In this document: positions 42,515-52,063 of the stretch, piece by piece
Numbering within the stretch: position 1 is the first letter of the stretch
How the letters are laid out: each line of letters starts with the position of its first letter
Program-made: the position numbers and the translations under genes
Notes under the pieces: generated by a model
The model's input: the letters and a program-made list of their open reading frames with translations, nothing else
What the model was told of the DNA's origin: nothing
The model's database searches: none
Assembly: GCF_019039035.1 (NCBI RefSeq)
Contig: NZ_JAHNZT010000040.1
Span: forward strand, 1-64,000
DNA from: Citreicoccus inhibens
GTDB taxonomy: Bacteria > Myxococcota > Myxococcia > Myxococcales > Myxococcaceae
DNA: 64,000 nt
Direction of reading: 5' to 3'

Positions 42515-45382
42515 GTGCCACTCCTCCTGGTGGATGACTGCATCGCCCGCTCGCGGGCCCTGGAAGATGTCCTGGCACCGCTTGGGCGGCCGATGGTGAA
42601 GGTCCGCTCGGTGGACGCGGCCCTGGATGCGCTCGAGCTCACGACCTTCGCGGCCATCCTCCTCTCCGTGGACCTTCCCGGCACGAACGAGCGAGAGGCC
42701 CTGGCGCGCCTCCAGCGCCACGCACGGGGCGCAGAGACCTCCATCCTCCTGCACGCCACCTCGCCCCAGGACGCGAACCGGATGGCCGAGGGATACGCGG
42801 CGGGCGCGGTCGACTACCTGGTCGAGCCCATGCCCCCGGAGCTGCTGCGCGCCCGCGTGCAGGTCTTCACCGCGATGCACCAGCGGCGGGTGGCCGTGGC
42901 CCGGCGCGAGGCCGCGGTCCTTCAGCGCGAGCAAGCCGCGCCCCCACCCGATGCTCCCGGGTGCCCCACGCAGGACCTGGACGACCTCACCGAGACCGTG
43001 CCCCTGGGCATGGCCTTGTTCGATCGCCAGCTGCACTACCTGCACCTCAACGCGCTGCTCGCCTGCGCGCACGGAGTCGACCCCGAGGCCGCGCGCGCCC
43101 GCAGCGCCTGGGATGTGGCCCCCACGCTCGCGCCCCTGTTGCGGGAGCGGGTCGAGCGCGTCTGGGCGACAGGCGCCCCGCTGCTCGGCATGGCCACCAC
43201 CCTGCCCGCGCCCGGGGGCCGAGGGCCCTCCCGCGAGTTCCTCTTCAACTACTACCCGGTGAAGGGGAACGACGGCGCCGTCGTCGCGGTGGGCGCCATC
43301 GCCCTGGATGTCACCGAGCAGACGCTGGCGAGGCAGCATGTCGAGCAGCTGAATGCCTCGCTCGCGGATCAGCAGCAGTGGCTGGAGTCCATCCTGGATC
43401 GACTCCCTGTGCCGCTCATCCTGGTGGAGCCCGGCACCGCGCGCATGACGTTCGCCAACGCCGCGGCGGATCAACTCTGGGGCGGACGCTTTCCGAAGGC
43501 CGCTTCACGAGAAGAGCACGCGCGGACGTTCTCCGTCACGGACACGCGAGGCTTTCCGGTGCCCGTGGAGCAGATGCCCTCCATCCGCGCGGCCCAGGGC
43601 GAGCACGTGAGTCAGGAGCAACTGGAGCTGTCCACGCCGCGCGGCCGTACCTCCATCCTGGTGGACTCGGCACGGGTCCCCGCGGTGGGCGCCCTCCCCT
43701 CCACGTGCGTGGTGACCTTCCAGGACATCTCCCCCCTGAAGATGGTGGAGCGCGCCTTGGAGAAGCGCGAGCAGGAGTACCGCATGCTCGCGGACGCCAT
43801 GCCCCAGATTGTCTGGACCGCGCGCGCGGACGGACACATCGACTACATCAATCAGGTCTTCGCGACGTTCATCGGCGGAAGCGTGGAGACCGCGCTGGGA
43901 ACGTCCTGGGTGGACGTCCTTCACCCGGACGACGTCCCCGGCGCCGTGGAGGCGTGGCGACACTCCGTGGAGACCGGCGCCCCCTATGAGACGGAGTTCC
44001 GCATCGCGGACAAAGACGGAGACTACCGCTGGTTCCTCACCCGCGCCACGCACATGCCCGACGAGCTGGGCCGCCCCGCGAAGTGGTTCGGTACCTCGAC
44101 GGACATCGACGCCACCAAGCGCAGCAAGGATCGCAACCGCTTCCTGGCCGAGGCCAGCGCGGTGCTCGGACAGTCCTTCAATCCCGAGGTGACGCTCGAC
44201 CAGTTGGTGCAGCTCACCGTGCCCACGCTCGCGGACGCGTGCGCCGTGGACGTGCTGGATGAGGGAGGCACCATCCGGCGGCTCGCGCTCGCGCACGTGG
44301 AGCCCCAGCGCACGCTCGAGGCCTGGGAGCTCACGCGCCGCTACCCCCTGAATCCCCAAGCCGCGCGGGGCATCCCGCAGGTACTGCGCACGGGCCGCTC
44401 GGACTGGGTGGCGGACATCGGGCTACTGCAGATGGACGCCTCGACCGAGCCCGCCCAGCGACACTTCATCGAGAAGCTGGGGCTGAAGTCGTATCTGGTC
44501 GTGCCGCTGGTGGCGCGAGGCAAGGTGCTCGGCGCGCTCACCCTGGTCTACGCCAACTCCGGGCGCCGCTACACCGAGTCGGATCTCCAGACGGCCGAGG
44601 ACCTGGCTCGCCGCGCCGCGCTCGCGGTGGACAACGCACGGCTGTATGCGGCCTCGCAACAAGCGGTGCAACTCCGCGATGAGTTCTTGTCCGTGGCCAG
44701 CCATGAGCTGAAGACCCCGCTGACCCCCATTCAGCTCAAGGTGCAGGCGCTGCAGCGTCGCATCGCGGCGGAGCCCGCGGGGGTGCTGCCCGCGCGCCAG
44801 GTGGCGGAGGTGTTGGACGCGGTGGCGGGTCAGGCCCGCAAGCTGTCGAGCCTGGTGAACGGCTTGCTGGATGTTTCGCGGATCAGCCTGGGGCGACTGG
44901 AGTTGAACCTGGAGCAGGTGGACCTCGCGATGGTGGTGCACGAGGTGCTCGCGACCTTCGCGAACGAGGCGGCCAAGACGGGCTCATCGCTGGAGCTGCG
45001 CGCGGAGGGCCATGCCATGGGCTGGTGGGATCGACTCCGGCTGGAGCAGGTGGTGACGAACCTGCTCTCCAACGCGGTGAAGTATGGCGCGGGCCGCCCC
45101 GTGAAGGTGTGCGTCGAGACCACCGAGTCCACGGCCCTGCTGACCGTGCGCGACGAGGGCATCGGCGTCCCCACCGAGGCCCAGCGCCGCATCTTCGAGA
45201 AGTTCGAGCGCGCCGTGTCGGACCGCCACTACGGAGGGCTGGGCCTGGGGCTCTACATCACGCGGCAAGTCGTGGAAGCGCTGGGTGGCACGGTCCGCGT
45301 GGAGAGTGCCCCCGGCCGAGGCGCGCTCTTCTCGGTGAGCCTCCCACGCCAGGGGCCTCCGACCCAATCCCGGAGTGCCTGA
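42515..45382 (+). CDS. Histidine kinase with N-terminal pseudo-receiver, PAS repeats and GAF domain
   Basis: A 955-residue soluble kinase. The GTG start at 42515 puts LLLVDD at residues 3-8, the normal place in a receiver; a GTG at 42377 extends the frame. The receiver fold (1-125) lacks its phospho-acceptor (LLSVDLPG, Ser51 for Asp) and its conserved Lys (LVEPM, Glu104). Two or three PAS domains (about 145-530), a GAF domain (550-690), HisKA with H730 in SHELKTPLTP, and a HATPase (TNLLSNAVKYG, DEGIGVPTE, GLGLGLYI) follow. No membrane helix is seen. No partner regulator lies beside it. Confidence 0.9.
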   Translation: MPLLLVDDCIARSRALEDVLAPLGRPMVKVRSVDAALDALELTTFAAILLSVDLPGTNEREALARLQRHARGAETSILLHATSPQDANRMAEGYAAGAVDYLVEPMPPELLRARVQVFTAMHQRRVAVARREAAVLQREQAAPPPDAPGCPTQDLDDLTETVPLGMALFDRQLHYLHLNALLACAHGVDPEAARARSAWDVAPTLAPLLRERVERVWATGAPLLGMATTLPAPGGRGPSREFLFNYYPVKGNDGAVVAVGAIALDVTEQTLARQHVEQLNASLADQQQWLESILDRLPVPLILVEPGTARMTFANAAADQLWGGRFPKAASREEHARTFSVTDTRGFPVPVEQMPSIRAAQGEHVSQEQLELSTPRGRTSILVDSARVPAVGALPSTCVVTFQDISPLKMVERALEKREQEYRMLADAMPQIVWTARADGHIDYINQVFATFIGGSVETALGTSWVDVLHPDDVPGAVEAWRHSVETGAPYETEFRIADKDGDYRWFLTRATHMPDELGRPAKWFGTSTDIDATKRSKDRNRFLAEASAVLGQSFNPEVTLDQLVQLTVPTLADACAVDVLDEGGTIRRLALAHVEPQRTLEAWELTRRYPLNPQAARGIPQVLRTGRSDWVADIGLLQMDASTEPAQRHFIEKLGLKSYLVVPLVARGKVLGALTLVYANSGRRYTESDLQTAEDLARRAALAVDNARLYAASQQAVQLRDEFLSVASHELKTPLTPIQLKVQALQRRIAAEPAGVLPARQVAEVLDAVAGQARKLSSLVNGLLDVSRISLGRLELNLEQVDLAMVVHEVLATFANEAAKTGSSLELRAEGHAMGWWDRLRLEQVVTNLLSNAVKYGAGRPVKVCVETTESTALLTVRDEGIGVPTEAQRRIFEKFERAVSDRHYGGLGLGLYITRQVVEALGGTVRVESAPGRGALFSVSLPRQGPPTQSRSA

Positions 45383-45431
45383 CTCTTTCTGACGCGCCCG
45401 CCACGCCCTGCTCGGGCAGAATCGCGGCCCG

Positions 45432-46241
45432 ATGTCCCCCGCGTCTCTCTACTTCGAGCGTCGCCCGTGCGCCGCGCTCGCGCCCTACGTCCAGTGCTTC
45501 TGGGCCTTGTCGGCCCAGCTGGCCTCGCCGCCGGACAACCGGGTGTTGCCAGATGGATGTCTCGACATCCTCGTCAACCTGAGTCCGGGCCAGCGCGCAG
45601 CGGATGCGCGGCCGCAAGTCATCGGCACGATGCTGTCCGCCGAGGTCGTCCCGCTGGAGCCGGCTGCGTGCTTCGTCGGCGTTCGCTTTCGTCCCGGTGG
45701 CGCGCGTCCGTTCCTGCGCGTCCCGCTCGACGAGGTGACTGGCTCGCAGCTCTGCCTCGACAACCTCTGGCCCAGCGCCCTGACCGACGGGTGGACCGAG
45801 CGGCTCCTCGAAGCGCCGGGGGATGAGGCGCGCATGGCGCGGATGGAGGAGCTGCTCTTGCGGCGACTCCCGTCGATGCAGCCCGATGCCGCGCTCTCCC
45901 ACGCGGTGGAGCGCATCCGGGCCTCTCGGGGACGAGTCACAGTGGAGTCCCTGGAAGCCACGCTCGGCGTGGGCGCGCGCCAGCTCGAGCGCCGCTTCCA
46001 GACCGCGGTGGGACTGGCGCCCAAGGTGCTGTGTCGCATCGCGCGGATGCAGCACGCGGTGGAGTGGCTGAAGCGCACGCCCACGCTGCCGGGTGCGCAG
46101 CTCGCGCTCGCGGCCGGCTATTTCGATCAGGCCCACCTGGTACGGGAGTTCAAGGCCCTGGTGGGCGCGTCTCCAGGCGCCTATGCCCGCGAGCTCGCCT
46201 CTGTCGGATTCGTACAATTCCCCTCGGAGGAAGCCCTCTAG
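45432..46241 (+). CDS. AraC-family transcription regulator
   Basis: A 269-residue regulator. The N-terminal 150 residues (PCAALAPYVQCFWALSAQL, CFVGVRFRPGGARPFL) match the sensor domain often found in this AraC subgroup. The C-terminal two-helix-turn-helix region includes VTVESLEATLGVGARQLERRF and AAGYFDQAHLVREFKALVGASP. It probably controls the neighbouring VOC gene 35 bp downstream. Ligand unknown. Confidence 0.88.
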   Translation: MSPASLYFERRPCAALAPYVQCFWALSAQLASPPDNRVLPDGCLDILVNLSPGQRAADARPQVIGTMLSAEVVPLEPAACFVGVRFRPGGARPFLRVPLDEVTGSQLCLDNLWPSALTDGWTERLLEAPGDEARMARMEELLLRRLPSMQPDAALSHAVERIRASRGRVTVESLEATLGVGARQLERRFQTAVGLAPKVLCRIARMQHAVEWLKRTPTLPGAQLALAAGYFDQAHLVREFKALVGASPGAYARELASVGFVQFPSEEAL

Positions 46242-46276
46242 AGTCCGGGGTGTCCTTCACGAGCACCGGAGTCCCC

Positions 46277-46642
46277 ATGTCGTCCGCATCCCAGCAGGCC
46301 GCGCAGCACCACCGCATCGACTACATCGAGTTCAACGTCACCGACCTCGCCGCGACGAAGCGCTTCTACAGCACCGTGTTCGGCTGGAGCTTCGAGGACT
46401 ACGGCCCTGCCTACAGCGCCTTCAACGATGGCCGACTGAGCGGTGGCTTCACGACGGATGGCGCGGTCACTCCCGGCGGGCCGCTCATCGTCCTCTACTC
46501 GCGTGACCTGGAAGCGACGCTCGATCGCGTGCGCAAGGCTGGCGGGGTCATCACCAAGAACATCTTCAGCTTCCCCGGCGGCCGGCGCTTCGAGTTCACC
46601 GACCCGAGCGGCCACCGCCTCGCTGTGTGGACCGAGCCCTGA
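46277..46642 (+). CDS. VOC-family (glyoxalase/bleomycin-resistance fold) protein
   Basis: A 121-residue protein; GGAG lies seven bases before the ATG. The fold is clear from IEFNVTDLAATKRFYSTVFGW, FNDGRLSGGFTTDG and FEFTDPSGHRLAVWTEP. Some metal-ligand positions (H-x-E type) are visible (HHRID near the start, F-E-F near the end). Function ranges from isomerases to resistance proteins; no substrate can be given. It follows the AraC regulator in one likely operon. Confidence 0.88.
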   Translation: MSSASQQAAQHHRIDYIEFNVTDLAATKRFYSTVFGWSFEDYGPAYSAFNDGRLSGGFTTDGAVTPGGPLIVLYSRDLEATLDRVRKAGGVITKNIFSFPGGRRFEFTDPSGHRLAVWTEP

Positions 46643-46764
46643 GCTCGCAAGGGACCGGCAGGGGGCTCCACCCCGCGCCCCCGGGAATGAACGGCCCCCT
46701 CGCCACTGTGACTTGAAAAGCGGAGGCACCCGCCGTTAGCAAGGAGGTCTTTTCGAGGACCGCC

Positions 46765-47814
46765 ATGCCCCTGCCTCGCCTGTCCATTCTCGACCTCATC
46801 CCCGTCGGCACGGGCTCGACGGGGCCGCGGGCCCTGCGCAACAGCCTCGACCTGGCGCGCCGCGCGGATCGCCTGGGCTTCACGCGGTACTGGATCGCCG
46901 AGCACCACAATTCTCGGGGGCTGGCGAGCTCCGCGCCGGAGATCATGATCACCGCCATCGCGCGGGAGACGGAGCACCTGCGCGTGGGCTCGGGCGGCAT
47001 CATGTTGCCGAACCACTCGCCGCTGAAGGTGGCGGAGACCTTCCTCACGTTGGAGGCGCTCTATCCTGGGCGCATCGACCTGGGGCTGGGGCGCGCGCCG
47101 GGAACGGATCAGCTCACGGCCCTGGCGCTGCGCCGCTCGATGGAGGCCCTCACCGCGGATGACTTTCCCGAGCAGCTCTCCCAACTGCGCGCCTTCGCCG
47201 GTGAGGAAGCGTTCTCGGAGCCGGACCATCCCTTCCAGCGGATCCGCGCTTCTCCGGCGGACATCACGCTGCCGCCCATCTGGCTGCTCGGCTCCAGCGG
47301 CTTCAGCGCCCGATTGGCCGCGGAGCAAGGCCGGGGCTTCGCCTTCGCCTACCACTTCAGTCCCGAGGCGGCCTACTCCGCCATGCACACGTACCGGAGC
47401 CAGTTCCGCCCCTCGGCGCACCTGGAGCGGCCTTACGCCATCCTGGGTGTCTCGGTGGTGTGCGCGGAGACGGACGAGCGCGCGGACCTGCTCGCCGGGA
47501 CGCATGACCTCTTGTGGGTCAACTTCCGCAACGGACGCAACGGCCCCATTCCCAGTCCCGAGGAGGCCCGCGCCTACGCGTACTCTCCCATGGAGCGTCA
47601 GCAGGTCGGCGTCGCGCGGTCCATCCTCGTGTGCGGGTCACCTGCTCGGGTGCGGGCCCGGCTGCTCGAACTCGCCGAGCAGATGGGCGCCGACGAGCTG
47701 ATGGTCACCTCGCACATCCACGACCACGCCGAACGGGTCCGCTCCTACGAATTGCTGACCGGGGCCTTCGAGCTGCCTCGCCCCGCGGAGGGCACGCGCG
47801 CCTCCGCGGAGTGA
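46765..47814 (+). CDS. LLM-class flavin-dependent oxidoreductase (luciferase-like)
   Basis: A 349-residue TIM-barrel flavoprotein of the bacterial luciferase superfamily. Signatures are RADRLGFTRYWIAEHHNSRG, VGSGGIMLPNHSPLKVAE and PGRIDLGLGRAPGTD near the start, typical of the MsnO8-like group. It probably uses reduced FMN for an oxidation; the substrate is unknown. A separate promoter is likely given the 122-bp gap. It ends 9 bp from the convergent exported protein. Confidence 0.9.
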   Translation: MPLPRLSILDLIPVGTGSTGPRALRNSLDLARRADRLGFTRYWIAEHHNSRGLASSAPEIMITAIARETEHLRVGSGGIMLPNHSPLKVAETFLTLEALYPGRIDLGLGRAPGTDQLTALALRRSMEALTADDFPEQLSQLRAFAGEEAFSEPDHPFQRIRASPADITLPPIWLLGSSGFSARLAAEQGRGFAFAYHFSPEAAYSAMHTYRSQFRPSAHLERPYAILGVSVVCAETDERADLLAGTHDLLWVNFRNGRNGPIPSPEEARAYAYSPMERQQVGVARSILVCGSPARVRARLLELAEQMGADELMVTSHIHDHAERVRSYELLTGAFELPRPAEGTRASAE

Positions 47815-47823
47815 GTCCTGGAC

Positions 47824-48726
47824 TCAGTGGCGGTGGCCCCCCCGCCCGCCCCCGTGCCCGCCCGAGCGCGGACCGGGGCTCGCGGAGTGGTAGTGCGAGG
47901 GCGGAGGCGCACGCACGCGGCTCTCGTAATGCGTCCAGCGGCCGTCATGGTAGCGGTATCGCGGCTCGGGCACGTGGCGCCACGACACCATGGGGTAGCG
48001 GTACCAGCTGCGCAGGAAGACGTTGGGACGCCCCAGCGTGACCGCGATGCTGGCGTGGCGATACACGGGGATGGAGACACTCAACGTCCCCCGCGAGGCC
48101 CAGCCACCGCCCACGAAGACCCAGGACGGTCCCCGGCGGACCCAACGCGGCGAGACGAAGGCGAGGCCGGCGCGAGGCGGAACAATCCAGCCGCCCGTCA
48201 CCCAATCCCAGCCGCCGACGCCCCAGTACCAGTAGCCCGGTGCCCAGACGTACTCCGGAGCGGGGGGCTGCGGGCGAACCTCCTGCCGCAGCGGAGGCGG
48301 CGCCTGAGCCGTCGTCACCTCTTCGTTGTCCACCGCGATGGGGATCTCCACATCCGTGGAGCCGGGGCGCGCCCAGCCGCCCGACACCCAGCGCCAGACG
48401 TCTCCATCCTGCGCCCAGTAGCCGTTGACGAACTGGTAGCCCGGCATGCGCTCGACCCAGCCACCGGACTTGAAGACCCACTGGCCGCCATCCCAGAACC
48501 AGAAGCCCGATGCCCACACCGAATCACTGTCCGGGCGCGCGGTGGGGTTCTCGGCCGGCAGCTGGGGGGGCGGCGAAGGCGCCACGGGACCCGAGTCGTC
48601 ATCCATGTCCGAGTCGCCGTAGGACTCGGAAGCGGGCTCCATCGCGGCCACCGGAGCCGTCTGCGCGAAAGCGCCCTGCGTCGCCAAGCCCACCGCCAGA
48701 CATACCCACCATCGAGAAGAAGCCAT
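47824..48726 (-). CDS. Exported YXWXXGYW-repeat protein
   Basis: A 300-residue protein. The start at MASSRWWVCLAVGL gives a signal peptide ending AFAQ-TAP. An acidic, proline-rich stretch is followed by tryptophan-rich repeats (FWFWDGGQWVFKSGGW, WAPGYWYWGVGGW, WVFVGGGWASRG) of the YXWXXGYW type found in exported proteins. The last 25 residues are Gly/His-rich (GGHGGGRGGHRH) and could bind metal. Such proteins are thought to lie in the envelope; no mechanism is known. Confidence 0.82.
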   Translation of the reverse strand: MASSRWWVCLAVGLATQGAFAQTAPVAAMEPASESYGDSDMDDDSGPVAPSPPPQLPAENPTARPDSDSVWASGFWFWDGGQWVFKSGGWVERMPGYQFVNGYWAQDGDVWRWVSGGWARPGSTDVEIPIAVDNEEVTTAQAPPPLRQEVRPQPPAPEYVWAPGYWYWGVGGWDWVTGGWIVPPRAGLAFVSPRWVRRGPSWVFVGGGWASRGTLSVSIPVYRHASIAVTLGRPNVFLRSWYRYPMVSWRHVPEPRYRYHDGRWTHYESRVRAPPPSHYHSASPGPRSGGHGGGRGGHRH

Positions 48727-48962
48727 GACCCATCTCCACGCGGACTGCCGCCTGAGCCGCACCAGCCACGCCCGCGCTGGCACGACGGACTCTCAGGGCG
48801 TTCAACACTCGCGCTGAGACTCCAACGCCCACGACTTATTCACAACAGCGCACTGTGTTCGATGCCCGACACGCGCCAAGACGCGCGGCGTCGCACCCCC
48901 CTGGTTCACCCCCTGGGGTACAGGCAAGCGAGCAGGCCCGGCGGCGGCAACACCCAGGAGCG

Positions 48963-50360
48963 CTACCTCTGCGGCGCGGCGACCGCGGGACGCGCGCGGG
49001 CATGGAAGAAGCTCAGCCCGCGCGCCTCCAGCCAGTCGAGCTTCGCCTGCAGGTGGGTCCATGAGGGATCGGGGTACACCGAGAAGCCCGTCTCGCGATC
49101 GCACCGCGCAATGTCATGCTCGCGCAGGTAGCAGTCACGCCAGTGCCGCTTGCCGGTGGAATAGGCGCGCGCCTCGTCGAGGCTCGGCCCCATGCGCAGC
49201 TCCTTGGCCACGCACAGCAAGAGGAAACACACGGGCAGCGCGCGGGCCACGTGGGGCGAGAACCGCGTGTCGCGCAGCATGAGGTACAGCGCGAGCAGCC
49301 CGGGAATCACATAGGGCACGTAGCGGCTGGCCGCGGCGAACTCCAGCCCGGTGCAGACCCGCCCCACCGCGCTCTGCGCCGCGAAGAGGACCGCGAAGCC
49401 CGCGAGCGCGCTCACGGCCCGCGCGCGAGCCGTCCCGCCCCGCGAGCGGAGCACCTGCACCGTCGCGCCCACGGCGGCCCCCAGGACACCGAGCCCCAGC
49501 GCCCCCGCGAGCACTCCCGCCGCCGCGCCATGTCCCGGCAAGACACCAAAGGGACGCGCCAACACGAAGGCGCCGAATGGCAGGTACTCCAGCGGGCGCG
49601 GATGCGGGAAGACAAAGCACTCCACCGCGGGCTGCAAGGTATAGCCATGCAGGAAGAGCAGCACGCCCGCGGCCGAGAGCAGCGCGGCCACCAGTTGCAC
49701 CACGCGCTCGCGCACGGTGAGCCCAGGGCCCAGGGCGAACACCAGGAGCATCGCGGGGATGATCCCGCCCAGCGTCATGCCGAAGCCTCCACTGACGCCC
49801 AGCAGAGACAGCACCGCGAGGAGCACCGCGCGAGGCGCGGGGGACTCGAGCGTGAGCGCGCACCCGACTGCGACGAGGATGAGGCATGGCAGCGCCCCAT
49901 GCGCCAGGTTCGGCGTGCCCGCGTAGGTCTCCGCGTTCTGCGTGGTGAGGAAGAGCAGCGGAACCACCGCGTCCACCAACCGCAGCGACCCAGCCGCGCG
50001 CCGCACGAGCACGAGCGCGAGCCCACCTGCGAGCAGCATCACCACCGCGGCACACGCCGCATCCGCGCGGCCGTTCCAGTCGCTCACGCGGTAGACGCCC
50101 GCGATGATCCACTGCGCGAGCCCCTGCCGATGCGGGCCATGCTGCCAACGAAAGAGCGTCCAGGCGTCGGCGCCGTCGAAGAGGCCCTGGAGAAAGTCCC
50201 ACTGGTCCCAGAACACGAGGTTGACCGCGAAGCGATCGACGAAGTGCCCCAGCCGCAGCGCGAGCAGCACGAACACGCCCGCCAACACGGCCGCGACAGC
50301 GCGAGGCCGCCGTGTCATCGACAGGACAATCGGCTCACGGAAGAGGGACGCGCGCGGCAT
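48963..50360 (-). CDS. Polytopic membrane protein, glycosyltransferase-like or polysaccharide-related
   Basis: A 465-residue protein with about ten to twelve hydrophobic helices (VAAVLAGVFVLLALRLG, VVMLLAGGLALVLV, LLLCVAKELRMG). The early periplasmic loop WDQWDFLQGLFDGADAW followed by HRQGLAQWIIAG has the look of a GT-C type glycosyltransferase. The lineage of GT-C enzymes uses lipid-linked sugars, but I cannot see a definitive catalytic motif. An alternative ATG at 50318 shortens it by 14 codons. It is next to O-antigen genes on the same strand. Confidence 0.7.
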   Translation of the reverse strand: MPRASLFREPIVLSMTRRPRAVAAVLAGVFVLLALRLGHFVDRFAVNLVFWDQWDFLQGLFDGADAWTLFRWQHGPHRQGLAQWIIAGVYRVSDWNGRADAACAAVVMLLAGGLALVLVRRAAGSLRLVDAVVPLLFLTTQNAETYAGTPNLAHGALPCLILVAVGCALTLESPAPRAVLLAVLSLLGVSGGFGMTLGGIIPAMLLVFALGPGLTVRERVVQLVAALLSAAGVLLFLHGYTLQPAVECFVFPHPRPLEYLPFGAFVLARPFGVLPGHGAAAGVLAGALGLGVLGAAVGATVQVLRSRGGTARARAVSALAGFAVLFAAQSAVGRVCTGLEFAAASRYVPYVIPGLLALYLMLRDTRFSPHVARALPVCFLLLCVAKELRMGPSLDEARAYSTGKRHWRDCYLREHDIARCDRETGFSVYPDPSWTHLQAKLDWLEARGLSFFHARARPAVAAPQR

Positions 50361-50418
50361 GCGAGGGCGAGCACCCTAGCAGAGCGATGGACCGCGCCTT
50401 CAGCGTCGAGACTTGGAC

Positions 50419-50540
50419 AAAAAAGAGAGCGCTCGCCGGTACCTTGGAGTTTTACCGGCGAGCGCCCCGGGCCTCTGGCCTGTCGGCCGGGCCTCGTAAA
50501 GTCGCAGGCAGACACCGCGAGCCAGAGGCCCTCGGTACCA
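50419..50540 (-). ncRNA. Candidate small RNA ending in a strong intrinsic terminator
   Basis: On the minus strand a long helix is closed by GGGCCTCTGGC (50521-50531 read in reverse) and GCCAGAGGCCC (50469-50479), both perfect 11-bp complements 41 nt apart. It is followed by a 13-bp perfect hairpin GCGCTCGCCGGTA/TACCGGCGAGCGC (50429-50465) and then TCTCTTTTTTG, a classic rho-independent terminator. The nearest upstream gene (GT4) ends at 50906, too far away to be a usual terminator position. No clear promoter was found. It could also be a long 3' end of the polysaccharide operon. Confidence 0.45.
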
Positions 50541-50905
50541 CCATCATGTCTGGATGCCCGCGCGTGGGTCCAATTCGCTGCCCCTCGCTCGCGGACACCT
50601 CTTGGAACCGTTTCCCACCCGGTACGATTCCAGCCGCACGCGCCCGGCCACCCCGCCCCTCTTTCCCCAGCAACCGACACCCTGGGCACGGAGGCTGTTT
50701 CCTGCAACGCGTGACGCGCCCTTACCACACTCTTGCGTCAAACATCACGAAAATCTCGTTTTTCCACTCTGCCCCATCTGAATACAGGGTAGGAGTCGTG
50801 CGCGCGCCTCTACAACGGACGAGGCTGCGGATCTTCAAACGAGCGAGCGTGCCCCCCATTGCGCCGACGGGGAGGAAGTATCCACGCCGGTCTGACATGC
50901 GGCGA
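50541..50905. other. Non-coding stretch between the small-RNA candidate and the GT4 gene
   Basis: No reading frame here has coding character. Around 50735-50800 the sequence becomes AT-rich (AAAATCTCGTTTTTCC). Three GGTAC elements occur between 50438 and 50635. I see no convincing promoter or start. Confidence 0.5.
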
Positions 50906-52063
50906 TCAGGCGTCCGGCCCTCGGGCAATCCGCCGGTACAGCGCGTCGTGCAGCCGCACCATCCGCTCCAGGGAGAGCTCCCGGGCGACGAAGGCCCGAG
51001 CGGCGGCTCCCATTTCGCTCGCTTTCCCAGGATTTGCGAGAAGCTGTCGGAAGACCTGGGCGAGTTGGGCGGGCCGCTCGGCCTCGACGACGCGCCCGCG
51101 CTCTCCCTCGACGATGAGGTCCGTGTTCCCCCCCACCCGCGTCACCACCATGGGCAAGCCGGACGCCATGCCCTCCATGACGGCATTGGACATCCCCTCC
51201 GCGGACGAGCACAGGACGCCGAAGGTCGCCTTGCCATAGATGGCGGGGACGTCGGTGCGATGTCGGAGGAAGTGCACCGTGTCCGCGATGCCCAGCTCCG
51301 CCGCGGTGCGCTCCAGCGCGGGGCGACGGGGACCATCTCCCACCAGGTACGCATGCAGGCGCGTGCCGCTGTGGCGCAGCATGGCCAGCGCGAGCAGCAG
51401 GTCCTCCTGCCGCTTCACCGCGTGGTTCATGTTGGCCACGTGGACGACCACGGGGGCACCGCCCGTGTCCGGCAGTGGACCCTTGAGGCCCTCGGCGACG
51501 CGGGCGTCGAAGCGCGCCAGGTCCAAGCCGTTGTGGATCACGGAGATGCGCGAGGCGGACAAGCCCTCGCGCTCGACGAGCATCTTCCGGATGGCCTCGG
51601 CGTTGGCCACCACGTGGTCCGCCAATCGGGTCATCCGCGAGTGGAGGGCGCGGCGCGCGCGCCCCTGCCAGTGCGACAAATCCAGACGCCCGACGATGAC
51701 CTTGGTGCCCGCGAGCTTCGCGGCCGGCACCGCGACGATGCTCGAATAGAAGTCATGCACGTGCACCAGCTCGACGCGCTGCTGCTTGAGCCAGCGCGCC
51801 ATGCGGTACACCTGCCGGGCGGTGTTGGGCTGAGCCAGCGAGCCGCGCAGCGAGAACACCTGCGGCGCATAGCCGAGCTTCCACACCGTGCCCATCAACG
51901 GGCCCACGTCCTCGAGGACCGAGACCTGGAGCCGATAGCTCGGCGGCAGGCCGCGCAGCAGCTCCAGCACCTGCACCTCGGTGCCCCCGATGTGGAACGA
52001 GCGCGTGAACTGCACCAGCCGAAGCGGCTGGTCTCGTCCCATCCGCGCTTCCTCACGCCGCAT
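50906..52063 (-). CDS. Glycosyltransferase family 4
   Basis: A 385-residue GT-B glycosyltransferase. It starts with QFTRSFHIGGTEVQVLEL, the family's donor-side glycine motif. The C-terminal domain has the nucleotide-sugar signature SSAEGMSNAVMEGMASGLPMV with the E-x7-E pattern. It adds a sugar to a lipid-linked or growing glycan in the cytoplasm. The start overlaps the stop of the O-antigen ligase gene, so the two are translationally coupled in surface polysaccharide synthesis. Confidence 0.92.
   Translation of the reverse strand: MRREEARMGRDQPLRLVQFTRSFHIGGTEVQVLELLRGLPPSYRLQVSVLEDVGPLMGTVWKLGYAPQVFSLRGSLAQPNTARQVYRMARWLKQQRVELVHVHDFYSSIVAVPAAKLAGTKVIVGRLDLSHWQGRARRALHSRMTRLADHVVANAEAIRKMLVEREGLSASRISVIHNGLDLARFDARVAEGLKGPLPDTGGAPVVVHVANMNHAVKRQEDLLLALAMLRHSGTRLHAYLVGDGPRRPALERTAAELGIADTVHFLRHRTDVPAIYGKATFGVLCSSAEGMSNAVMEGMASGLPMVVTRVGGNTDLIVEGERGRVVEAERPAQLAQVFRQLLANPGKASEMGAAARAFVARELSLERMVRLHDALYRRIARGPDA

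Noticed and set aside
50541-50905. Small plus-strand frame at about 50554-50781
   Set aside because: No ribosome binding site, no domain, and a proline/arginine-rich translation; treated as non-coding.
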